A DNA stretch of 64,000 nucleotides from Sulfobacillus sp. (GTDB lineage: Bacteria > Bacillota > Sulfobacillia > Sulfobacillales > Sulfobacillaceae): contig DAHWKJ010000037.1 in the NCBI GenBank assembly GCA_027343695.1, positions 1 through 64,000 on the forward strand. The letters are read 5' to 3'. Under the pieces are notes generated by a model. That model saw nothing but the letters and a program-made list of their open reading frames with translations. It was not told the origin of the DNA and ran no database searches. Position numbers and translations under genes: made by a program. Shown here in pieces: positions 17,627-25,015 of this stretch (positions are counted from its first letter, which is position 1; each line of letters begins with the position of its first letter).

Positions 17627-18364
17627 ATGCCAGGATTAGTAGATCGTGTAAAGGGTATCCTCGGTGCCAAAGCGAATAGAGCACTCGACGCCATGGAAGA
17701 CCCCACCGAAACCGTAGAATACTCGTTTCAACAAATGCAAGACGCCCTACAAGAAACGCGCCGGCATATTCTTGAAGTCGCAACCGCCAAAAAGCAGCTC
17801 GAGATGCAGGCCACTGCTCTGCAAAAAAAGGTTCAAGAGTATGATCAAGACGCTCGCGATGCCGTGCAATCTGGTCGTGACGATTTGGCCTCAGAAGCCC
17901 TGTCGATGAAAACGACTCTCGAACGACAAGTTACGGACATGCAACAACATGTCCAGGAAACCCAAGCTGAGGAAGATAAGCTCACCCAAACTCAACATAA
18001 ATTAGAGGCGCAAATCGAAAGTTTTCGAACTCAAAAGGAAGTGATGAAGGCCCAATATTCGGCGGCCAAGGCTGAAGTCCAAGTAGGATCGACCTTAACC
18101 GGCATCACCCAACATGCAGGCGATATTAGTGGGGCCCTCCAACGAGCTCAAGATAAAATCTCTACTATGCAAGCCAAAGCTTCCGCCATTGATGAACTTG
18201 AAGCCAATCCAGACTTTTCTGCCTTACCCGGATCGGCTCCGACCGACAGTATTCGCCAGCAGCTCGATGCTGCCAAGTCCAGTAGCGCCGTGCAAGATGA
18301 ACTCCAAAAACTGAAAGCCGAGATGCAAGCCCAAAAAGGTATTGACGGCCCCGCGCCCTCGTAA
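17627..18364 (+). CDS. pspA: PspA/IM30 family protein
   Basis: A 245-residue, mostly helical coiled-coil protein with the PspA/Vipp1 N-terminus (LVDRVKGILGAKANRALDAMEDP) and long heptad-rich stretch (about 30-170) followed by LQRAQDKISTMQAKASA. The family are peripheral inner-membrane ESCRT-III-like proteins that protect membranes under stress (acid, proton leak). The ribosome-binding site AAGGAGG precedes ATG by 9 nt. A hairpin follows the stop. No PspB/C or LiaFSR partner is adjacent. Confidence 0.92.
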   Translation: MPGLVDRVKGILGAKANRALDAMEDPTETVEYSFQQMQDALQETRRHILEVATAKKQLEMQATALQKKVQEYDQDARDAVQSGRDDLASEALSMKTTLERQVTDMQQHVQETQAEEDKLTQTQHKLEAQIESFRTQKEVMKAQYSAAKAEVQVGSTLTGITQHAGDISGALQRAQDKISTMQAKASAIDELEANPDFSALPGSAPTDSIRQQLDAAKSSSAVQDELQKLKAEMQAQKGIDGPAPS

Positions 18365-18373
18365 AACTATACG

Positions 18374-18426
18374 CCATAGTGAAGGCCACCTCCTCACCAC
18401 GGTGCGGGAAGTGGCCTTCGCTATGG
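18374..18426 (+). terminator. Inverted repeat downstream of pspA
   Basis: CCATAGTGAAGGCCAC (18374-18389) pairs with GTGGCCTTCGCTATGG (18411-18426) with a single mismatch, giving a stem of about 15 bp. There is no T-run on either strand, so termination is plausible but not certain. Confidence 0.55.
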
Positions 18427-18538
18427 GGTAGATAATCCGTCGACTTGGTGACCTTGCGATCGGGACGGCATTCCAGCAGAGACCACGGCACCTAACCTCG
18501 GTGCGAGATTCCCGGCCTTGCGCTCCGTTGTAGCCTAT

Positions 18539-18567
18539 TTGACGGAATCTTAGGGTTTCCGTACAAT
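18539..18567 (+). promoter_or_regulatory. Sigma-A promoter of the riboflavin operon
   Basis: TTGACG (18539-18544), a 17-nt spacer and TACAAT (18562-18567) form a strong housekeeping promoter. The predicted transcription start (about 18574) is some 17 nt upstream of the FMN aptamer, as expected for a riboswitch leader. Confidence 0.75.
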
Positions 18568-18590
18568 ACTAGTGAACAACATCTGTTTAA

Positions 18591-18727
18591 CCTTCGGGGC
18601 GCGGTGAGGGATCCCCAGATCCCAATTCCCGACCGGCGGTGATCTCGTAAGAGGAGCCCGCGAGCCCATAATGGGCAGGAGTCCGGTGAGAATCCGGCGC
18701 CGACAGTACAGTCTGGATGAGAGAAGG
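18591..18727 (+). promoter_or_regulatory. FMN riboswitch (RFN element)
   Basis: The leader matches the RFN element block by block: CTTCGGGGC at 18592, ATTCCCGACCGGCGGT at 18635-18650, GAGCCCGCGAGCCC at 18653-18666, GTCCGGTGAGAATCCGG at 18681-18697 and GCCGACAGTACAGTCTGGAT ending near 18718. P1 is closed by CCTTC (18591-18595) with GAAGG (18723-18727). The hairpin between the first two blocks is a little longer than in the textbook example. When FMN binds, the aptamer is expected to shut off the downstream rib operon. Confidence 0.96.
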
Positions 18728-18769
18728 TGTGTAAGCGGCGTATTATCGCGGCCTTGCCTTGCTCTCGTT

Positions 18770-18791
18770 ATCCCCGGAAAGGGGATTTTTT
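18770..18791 (+). terminator. FMN-riboswitch expression platform: terminator overlapping the ribD ribosome-binding site
   Basis: ATCCCC (18770-18775) and GGGGAT (18781-18786) form a short stem followed by a run of six T (18786-18791), an intrinsic terminator. Its 3' arm (AAAGGGGA) is also the best ribosome-binding site for the TTG at 18794, so folding would block both elongation and translation. An alternative pairing of 18719-18727 (P1 3' strand) with CCTTGCTCTC (18757-18766) is possible in the ligand-free state. Confidence 0.65.
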
Positions 18792-18793
18792 CA

Positions 18794-19891
18794 TTGTTAG
18801 GACTGATGCAACGCGCCATACGGCTTGCATATCGCGGTCGTTTCACGACGTCGCCCAATCCCATGGTGGGTGCGGTCGTCGTGGATCGACATGGGACTAT
18901 AGTCGGGCAAGGCTACCATCGGCGTGCCGGAGGCCCACATGCCGAAATCTACGCCCTACGTCAAGCTGGTCCCGCTGCAGTGGGAGGATCCCTTTATGTC
19001 ACCTTGGAGCCATGTAACCACTATGGCAGAACCCCGCCATGCAGCGAAGCCATTGTCCAGGCCGGGATCCAAACCGTTCACATCGCCACCACCGACCCTA
19101 ACCCAAAGGTGGCGGGAGGTGGCGTCGCCTATTTGCGCAACCACGGGATTGCGGTTACCCTGGGTGAATTAGAGGATAAGGCCCGTTCCCTAAACCGCCC
19201 CTTTATAACCTGGAGTCTACTCGGTCGTCCGATGGTCACGGTTAAAGTGGCGTGTAGCCTCGATGGTAAGATAGCTGGCTGGGACCCACGAGACCGATAC
19301 GTATCGAGTCCCGAATCCCTTAGCTTTGTCCATGATCTGCGGCGCACTCACGATGCAATTTTAATCGGGGTCGACACGCTCCTGACCGATGATCCGACCT
19401 TGACTTACCGCGGAAAAGGCTTCGGACGCGATCCGGTACGCGTAGTGCTCGATAGCCAAGGGCGCACGCCAAACCAAGCCAACGTATTTCATAGTGGATC
19501 GCACGGACCCACCCTGCTCTACACCACACAAGCGGCGTCGGTACAATGGGAGCGCGAAATGTTTTCAGTAGGCGGCGAGGTCATTCGGCTTCCCGCCGAT
19601 GCGGCGGGTCAGGTGCCATTACATGCCGTCCTGGACGACTTGGCGTCACGCCAGATCTTGTCGGTCCTGGTGGAAGCCGGGGCCACCATACACGGAGCCT
19701 TTCTTCAAGCGAACCTGGTTGACCAATGGATCGGATTGTATTCCCCTCTGTTGGTGGGCAGTAGTGGCTTATCTGCAATCGGCAGCATACTAAGTCCAAG
19801 TGTCAAAGCCGAAATCATTGAGTGTAAACGCCGTGGACCCGACCTCATGGTACGGGCCTGGCTTCAAGCCCTACCCACGCGAAAGGATTGA
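18794..19891 (+). CDS. ribD: Riboflavin biosynthesis protein RibD (deaminase/reductase)
   Basis: A 365-residue bifunctional enzyme acting on 2,5-diamino-6-ribosylamino-pyrimidinone 5'-phosphate: an N-terminal zinc deaminase (TSPNPMVGAVVVD, HAEIYALRQAG and PCNHYGRTPPCSEAI, holding the zinc His and two Cys) and a C-terminal reductase (VACSLDGKIAG, ILIGVDTLLTDDPTLTYRG, VLVEAGATIHGAFL). The TTG at 18794, 8 nt after AGGGGA, is preferred; the ATG at 18806 is an alternative with a poorer ribosome-binding site. The frame open upstream runs through the riboswitch and is not coding. First gene of ribD-ribE-ribBA-ribH. Confidence 0.95.
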   Translation: MLGLMQRAIRLAYRGRFTTSPNPMVGAVVVDRHGTIVGQGYHRRAGGPHAEIYALRQAGPAAVGGSLYVTLEPCNHYGRTPPCSEAIVQAGIQTVHIATTDPNPKVAGGGVAYLRNHGIAVTLGELEDKARSLNRPFITWSLLGRPMVTVKVACSLDGKIAGWDPRDRYVSSPESLSFVHDLRRTHDAILIGVDTLLTDDPTLTYRGKGFGRDPVRVVLDSQGRTPNQANVFHSGSHGPTLLYTTQAASVQWEREMFSVGGEVIRLPADAAGQVPLHAVLDDLASRQILSVLVEAGATIHGAFLQANLVDQWIGLYSPLLVGSSGLSAIGSILSPSVKAEIIECKRRGPDLMVRAWLQALPTRKD

Positions 19892-19897
19892 CGTTAA

Positions 19898-20518
19898 ATG
19901 TTTACCGGCCTCGTAGAATCACTGGGACGCATCACGCAGCACGAAATCGAAAGGGATGGCGTAAGCGTGCGCATGGCTATCACAGCACCCTTTAGCCATG
20001 CGTTGGAGATTGGGGAATCGGTCGCCTTAAATGGTGTCTGCCTTACCGTGATCCAACAGAATTCCGAATCGTTCGTGGTCCAAGCCACCGCCACCACGCT
20101 GGCCTTGACGACCCTCTCGACTTGGCATGTCGGCACAATGATTAACCTCGAGCGTTCGGTGACCCCCGCTACCCGACTCGGGGGACATTGGGTGCTCGGA
20201 CATATTGATACCATAGGCACCATCTTGGACATCGTCGAAAACGGCCAAGCCCATGAGGTGACGATAAGTTACCCCCAAGAATTTTCGGATCTGGTTCTAC
20301 CCTTAGGATCCATTACGATGGACGGAGTCAGTCTTACCGTCGTAAGTTGTAGCGAAAACCATTTGAGTGTCACCCTGATTCCACATACCCAAGCCGTCAC
20401 CATATTGGGCGACTGGAAGGTGGGTCAGTCTGTGAATCTGGAATTTGATGTCTTAGGCAAATATGTGAAACACTTGCTGCGAGGAAATGGGGAGGTCCTA
20501 TGGCTACAGAAAAATTAG
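19898..20518 (+). CDS. ribE: Riboflavin synthase alpha subunit
   Basis: A 206-residue enzyme that dismutates two 6,7-dimethyl-8-ribityllumazine molecules to riboflavin. It starts with the canonical MFTGLVESLGRI and has two tandem lumazine-binding beta barrels, each with its own copy of the core motif (VALNGVCLTVI about 46-56; ITMDGVSLTVV about 142-152). It begins 6 nt after ribD and its 3' end overlaps ribBA by 19 nt, so the operon is coupled. Length is normal. Confidence 0.96.
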   Translation: MFTGLVESLGRITQHEIERDGVSVRMAITAPFSHALEIGESVALNGVCLTVIQQNSESFVVQATATTLALTTLSTWHVGTMINLERSVTPATRLGGHWVLGHIDTIGTILDIVENGQAHEVTISYPQEFSDLVLPLGSITMDGVSLTVVSCSENHLSVTLIPHTQAVTILGDWKVGQSVNLEFDVLGKYVKHLLRGNGEVLWLQKN

Positions 20519-21732
20519 AGAATGAGGTCGCTACAGTCCAATTTAATACGGTGGCCGAAGCCCTCCTGGCCTTACAACAGGGCCAAATGATTATCGTGGT
20601 CGACGACGAAAATCGCGAAAACGAAGGCGACTTGGTGATGGCAGCCGACAAGATCACCCCCGAGGCGATTAACTTCATGGCGCAATGGGGCCGTGGCCTA
20701 ATTTGCGTGCCCATGACCGCGGATCGACTCGACGCCCTAGAACTCCCTCCCATGGTCGACGTACCGCAAGATTCCATGCACACTGCCTTTAGTGTATCTG
20801 TGGACGCTCGCCATGGTGTGAGCACTGGCATTTCCGCCCATGACCGAGCCGAGACCGTCAAAGCATTGGTGAATCCGTTGACCCACCCCGACGACTTAGT
20901 ACGGCCCGGACACATTTTCCCGTTGCGCGCTAAATCAGGTGGAGTACTGAGGCGTCCCGGCCATACGGAAGCTGGCGTCGACTTAGCCGTCCTCGCTGGG
21001 TTGTCGCCGGCAGCCGTAATCTGCGAAATTCTTCAACCCGACGGCACGATGGCTCGCCAACCCGAACTGGTCACATTCCAACAACAATTCGGGTTGAAGA
21101 TGATTACCATTGCCGACTTGATCCGCTACCGGATGGCACACGAGACGTTATTTATTCGCGATGGTCAAGCACAGTTACCGACTCGCTATGGAGACTTCCA
21201 AGCCATTGCGTTTACCGAAACGCTGACCTCGGTCACCCACTTAGCTCTTGTTATGGGGGATGTGGATGACGGGCAACCGGTCCTGGTGCGTGTCCATTCC
21301 GAATGCCTAACCGGTGATGTTTTTGCCTCCAAGCGTTGCGACTGCGGAGAACAACTCGATATGGCCATGCGCTCTATCGCGCAAGCGGGACGGGGAGTAC
21401 TCCTGTATATGAGGCAAGAGGGCCGCGGGATCGGGCTCGCTAATAAGATCAAGGCCTATGCACTACAAGAAGCGGGTCACGATACGGTGTCTGCCAATCG
21501 GGCACTCGGATTCCCTCCCGACGCCAGGGACTATGGGATTGGTGCCCAAATCTTGGCCAGTTTAGGCATCCACCAGTTACGCCTTCTTACGAACAACCCA
21601 CACAAGTACTATGCCCTCGAAGGATACGGACTCGAAGTTGTCGAACGCGTCCCGATTCGAACCGTCCCCTTACCAGAAAATGCGGTCTATTTGGACACCA
21701 AAAAACAACAAATGGGGCACTGGATGGATTGA
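20500..21732 (+). CDS. ribBA: Bifunctional DHBP synthase / GTP cyclohydrolase II
   Basis: A 410-residue fusion making both precursors of riboflavin. The N-terminal 3,4-dihydroxy-2-butanone-4-phosphate synthase has DDENRENEGDLVMAADK and the GHIFPLRA / RPGHTEAGVDLAVLAG motifs. The C-terminal GTP cyclohydrolase II has RVHSECLTGDVFASKRCDCG with the zinc cysteines, MRQEGRGIGL and LLTNNPHKYYALEGYGL. The start overlaps ribE and has GGGGAGGTCCT in front. Both active-site sets look intact. Expression should follow the FMN riboswitch. Confidence 0.97.
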   Translation: MATEKLENEVATVQFNTVAEALLALQQGQMIIVVDDENRENEGDLVMAADKITPEAINFMAQWGRGLICVPMTADRLDALELPPMVDVPQDSMHTAFSVSVDARHGVSTGISAHDRAETVKALVNPLTHPDDLVRPGHIFPLRAKSGGVLRRPGHTEAGVDLAVLAGLSPAAVICEILQPDGTMARQPELVTFQQQFGLKMITIADLIRYRMAHETLFIRDGQAQLPTRYGDFQAIAFTETLTSVTHLALVMGDVDDGQPVLVRVHSECLTGDVFASKRCDCGEQLDMAMRSIAQAGRGVLLYMRQEGRGIGLANKIKAYALQEAGHDTVSANRALGFPPDARDYGIGAQILASLGIHQLRLLTNNPHKYYALEGYGLEVVERVPIRTVPLPENAVYLDTKKQQMGHWMD

Positions 21733-21793
21733 GAGCGGCGCCCCCGTTCACGAAGTAAAAATCCACATTATGTGTACAAGGGAGACATAAATT

Positions 21794-22276
21794 ATGGCAG
21801 AATTTCAAGGGCTTTACACAATACATCCGGGTCAGCGCTGGGCCATTGTCGTGAGTCGTTTTAATCAACGGATCAGCGACCGTTTACTCGAGGGGGCGAT
21901 CGCCACGTTCGTCCGTCATGGGGCATCACCCGAGACCATCGATACCTATTGGGTACCTGGGGCCTTTGAAATCCCGGGACTCACGCGCCTTTTGGCATCT
22001 CAGCCTTATGCTGCCATCCTAACCTTAGGTGCCGTAGTGCGGGGCGATACACCCCATTTCGATTACGTAGCCGGTAACACAGCGGCACAGTTATCCCATT
22101 TATCCGTAGAGCAACGAATCCCCATCATTTTTGGTGTGCTTACGACCGATACCATGGAACAGGCCGAAGATCGGGCCGGAGGCAAAGCAGGTAATAAAGG
22201 CGCCGATGCAGCCCAGACCGCCATTGAAATGGCTGACCTATACCAAAAAATTCCGCCAGCCACACCACGCGGTTAA
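21794..22276 (+). CDS. ribH: 6,7-dimethyl-8-ribityllumazine synthase
   Basis: A 160-residue lumazine synthase, the penultimate step of riboflavin synthesis, normally an icosahedral assembly. Motifs seen: VVSRFNQRISDRLLEGA, YWVPGAFEIPGLTRLL, LGAVVRGDTPHFDYVAG (with the catalytic His) and FGVLTTDTMEQAEDRAGG. Last gene of the rib operon, 61 nt after ribBA, with AAGGGAGACATAA as ribosome-binding site. The following 243 nt to the convergent folK-birA gene contain no gene or clear terminator that I can see. Confidence 0.96.
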   Translation: MAEFQGLYTIHPGQRWAIVVSRFNQRISDRLLEGAIATFVRHGASPETIDTYWVPGAFEIPGLTRLLASQPYAAILTLGAVVRGDTPHFDYVAGNTAAQLSHLSVEQRIPIIFGVLTTDTMEQAEDRAGGKAGNKGADAAQTAIEMADLYQKIPPATPRG

Positions 22277-22519
22277 GCCTCATGACGTTCAATCAGAAGA
22301 CCCCTTAAGACCCGGGCGATCTCGACCCAAGTTTCGCCTTGTTGATGGTGAGTCTCTCGCCTCGTCCATCGACCCACCGCGCAACATGATGCTTCATTAT
22401 CTTGCGTGCGTCCGACCATCGATGATGGGCCCCGGCTACGTTCAGATCTTCGATGGCGATCACGTCAAATCTCTCCACGATCCGTCAAAGGGTCTCGAGA
22501 GTTATTGTTGCGTGGATAA

Positions 22520-23791
22520 TCAGGGCGGAGCGTAGCCTCCTGTCGCTAATCGTACACTGACCTCGCCCGCGCTAACCGCTTCGATAGGTCCTTCGGGAGT
22601 ACGTATAAGGAGTCGCCCGGCCTCGTCCACATCTTCTACGATGCCCGTGAGAACCACCCGTTGGTTTTGCCAGATATGCACCGATGTCCCTCGAAACACG
22701 TGGTATAATCGCCACGCTTCTAAGATTGCGAAGGTATTTCGCGCCTCCCACACCTGAAGCCAATGATCTAGCCGCAACATCAATTGCTCCAACAGCACCA
22801 CACGATCGACCGATCGTTCGGCCGCCCGATCCAACGTTATGGCCGCAGGAAATTCTGGATCGACGCTCCCGTGAACGTTCACACCAACGCCAATGATGGC
22901 ATAGGGTGCGGGCGTAGCACTAGCCTCGACGAGAATGCCGGCGTATTTCTTCCCGCCCAGAATGCCATCATTAGGCCATTTCAATCCAGGCTTCAGTCCG
23001 GTCAGGGCGGACACGGTTTCTGAAAGGGCCACGGCCACCGCAAATCCCAACAGAGGATCCAGTCCCCGTTCCGGTACCACCAAACGAGATAAATAGAGAC
23101 CCGTCCCGGGTGGAGAGTCCCAGACTCGGCCCAAGCGGCCGCGACCTCGAGTCTGTTGCTCGGCCACTACGGTCATGCCGTTCAACCGCGGATTGGCGGC
23201 ATAGCGTCGCCTTATTTCGAGATTGGTCGAATCCACTTGATCCATACCCACGAGGTTGGGCCGTAAATCCGCAATCGTTTGGATAAATTGAGACTCCCAA
23301 CCATCATCGCGATCCTCAGCCAGGTAGACCACTTGGTCTTTTACCGATCGTCGCAAAGTCGCCACCGACTCTCCGGTAGGGAGCACCAATCCTGGATTCA
23401 ATTCACCGAGAGGGTCTAGGACGAAACGCCGGAGATGAAGTCGGGGGTGTGGAATCGTCAACCCAGGGCGATGAATCAGGTGTTCTCCATACAAGAGTAC
23501 ATCCACATCGAGGGTTCGCGGTCCAAAGCGTTCCCCTCGGGCTCGTCCCGCTTGATGTTCCAGCGCTTGACACTGGTGAAGCAATTCTTCAGGTGCCAAA
23601 TCGGTGACCAGGCAGACCACCAGATTCAAATAGGGGCCTTGGATAGGTCCTCCTACCGGCTCCGTCTCATACACTCTGGATATTCCTGCAATCTGACCGA
23701 GACGGCTAATCCCTCGAATGCCGTTCCGTAAAAGCGCTAGACGATCCCCGAGATTCGAACCTAAACCAAGATAGGTTTTAATGGTGGGCAT
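22520..23791 (-). CDS. folK: FolK-BirA fusion: HPPK fused to biotin protein ligase
   Basis: One uninterrupted 423-residue frame joins two enzymes. Residues 1 to about 160 are HPPK (pterin pyrophosphokinase): YLGLGSNLGDRLALL, VYETEPVGGP and the PHPRLHLRRFVLDPL / GPRTLDVDVLLYG signature. After a linker, residues about 175-423 are a biotin protein ligase catalytic domain with C-terminal cap: DSTNLEIRRRY, EQQTRGRGRLGRVW (biotinyl-AMP loop), LKWPNDGILGGKKYAGIL and the small beta barrel AGRLLIRTPEGPIEAVSAGE. The BirA-type DNA-binding domain is absent. It overlaps folB by 14 nt and ends the fol operon. I know of no standard FolK-BirA fusion; both halves look catalytically complete. Confidence 0.9.
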   Translation of the reverse strand: MPTIKTYLGLGSNLGDRLALLRNGIRGISRLGQIAGISRVYETEPVGGPIQGPYLNLVVCLVTDLAPEELLHQCQALEHQAGRARGERFGPRTLDVDVLLYGEHLIHRPGLTIPHPRLHLRRFVLDPLGELNPGLVLPTGESVATLRRSVKDQVVYLAEDRDDGWESQFIQTIADLRPNLVGMDQVDSTNLEIRRRYAANPRLNGMTVVAEQQTRGRGRLGRVWDSPPGTGLYLSRLVVPERGLDPLLGFAVAVALSETVSALTGLKPGLKWPNDGILGGKKYAGILVEASATPAPYAIIGVGVNVHGSVDPEFPAAITLDRAAERSVDRVVLLEQLMLRLDHWLQVWEARNTFAILEAWRLYHVFRGTSVHIWQNQRVVLTGIVEDVDEAGRLLIRTPEGPIEAVSAGEVSVRLATGGYAPP

Positions 23792-24143
23792 GGCGTTCCA
23801 ACTCGACCTCCACCCAACCTGCCACCATTTTTATTGGTGGAGCCATCTTACGCACCCGCACCGTCACCGACTGCACTGGCCAATGTCGCAATGTCTCGTC
23901 ACAAATGGATTCGGCTAGGCTTTCGAGGAGTTTTTTACTCGGCCCTTGCATCACCCGCGCTACCATATCGGCCACATCTGCATAATTCACGGTATCTTGA
24001 ATCCGATCCGATTTTCCTGCAACGCCCAGTTCTAAGGCCATGGTCACATCCACGGCAAATTCTTGCGCAATTTGCCGCTCATGCTCGAGAACCCCGTGGC
24101 AGACTTGAAATCGCAAGTCATGAAGACGAATGACATCAGGCAT
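23778..24143 (-). CDS. folB: Dihydroneopterin aldolase
   Basis: A 121-residue enzyme cleaving dihydroneopterin to 6-hydroxymethyl-dihydropterin and glycolaldehyde. Seen: the start VIRLHDLRFQVCHGVLEHERQ, the NYADVADMVARVM helix region and SVTVRVRKMAPPI near the C-terminus; the catalytic Lys is in RKMAPP. It overlaps folP by 8 nt upstream and folK by 14 nt downstream, so the three are one translationally coupled unit. Length is normal. Confidence 0.94.
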   Translation of the reverse strand: MPDVIRLHDLRFQVCHGVLEHERQIAQEFAVDVTMALELGVAGKSDRIQDTVNYADVADMVARVMQGPSKKLLESLAESICDETLRHWPVQSVTVRVRKMAPPIKMVAGWVEVELERHAHH

Positions 24144-24960
24144 GTCGCCACCAACGGTCCGCCACTAATAGGGCCTGACGCACACCGGCTCCTTCATGCA
24201 CCCGCACAACGTCCATTCCAACCCCCACCACCAAGCTTGCAATGCTCGCTGTCGCCCAATCTCTTTGGGCCGGATCAGCCCCCGTAATCGCCCCTAAAAA
24301 TCTCTTACGACTGGGTCCCACCAAGATACCAGCGCCCAAACCTTTGAGGTGTTCTAGATCCCGTAACACGCGCCAGTTCTCCTCCAGTCCATAGGCAAAT
24401 CCCAATCCAGGATCCACCAAGATGCGTTCCGCCGAAATGCCTGCTTCATGAGCCTCCTGAATTCTCCGTTGAAACTGCTGCACCAGATCTGACATCTCAA
24501 CGTGAGCCACGGGCTCTCGATTATACATCATGATGTAACCCGCCTGACTTGCACCCACCGTGGCCAGCATCCGAGAATCCCCGAGGGCTCCTCCCACATC
24601 GTTAATAATATCGGCTCCCGATTGAATCGCACGGTGCGCAATCTCAGCTTTTTGTGTATCCACTGAGATGGCAATCTCCGGAAATTTTTTACGAACGGCC
24701 TGAATTACCGGTCCGAGTCGCGCCCACTCATCATCGACCGCAACCGGTTGGTATCCAGGACGCGTCGATTCGGCTCCGATGTCGATGAAATCGACTCCGC
24801 TAGTCACCAACGATGCCGCGTGTCGGATCGCGGTTTCTACCCCAACATAGCGGCCGCCATCCGAAAACGAATCCGGGGTCACATTAAGAATCCCCATGAG
24901 ATAGGTCTTCTTACCGAGGACTATCCGTTTGCCGTTAAACTGAAATATGCGTGGGTTCAC
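24136..24960 (-). CDS. folP: Dihydropteroate synthase
   Basis: A 274-residue TIM-barrel enzyme joining p-aminobenzoate to the pterin pyrophosphate, the sulfonamide target. Motifs: GILNVTPDSFSDGGRY, FIDIGAESTRPGYQPV, IINDVGGALGDSRML, ILVDPGLGFAYG, ILVGPSRKRFLG and VRVHEGAGVRQAL. Intact and of normal length. First of the folP-folB-folK/birA set; the HD-GYP gene lies 55 nt upstream on the same strand. No pabA/B or folE is in the window. Confidence 0.96.
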   Translation of the reverse strand: MNPRIFQFNGKRIVLGKKTYLMGILNVTPDSFSDGGRYVGVETAIRHAASLVTSGVDFIDIGAESTRPGYQPVAVDDEWARLGPVIQAVRKKFPEIAISVDTQKAEIAHRAIQSGADIINDVGGALGDSRMLATVGASQAGYIMMYNREPVAHVEMSDLVQQFQRRIQEAHEAGISAERILVDPGLGFAYGLEENWRVLRDLEHLKGLGAGILVGPSRKRFLGAITGADPAQRDWATASIASLVVGVGMDVVRVHEGAGVRQALLVADRWWRHA

Positions 24961-25015
24961 CCTGGATCACCTCAACTCACTACTTGGCCCATTCTAGAAA
25001 GCGGTTTCCATCAAG

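Noticed and set aside
18671-18793. Upstream extension of the ribD frame
   Set aside because: It runs through the FMN aptamer and terminator; the protein family starts at the TTG/ATG after it.
22277-22519. A gene or terminator between ribH and folK-birA
   Set aside because: Short frames here have no ribosome-binding site or domain and no stem followed by T-run was found on either strand.
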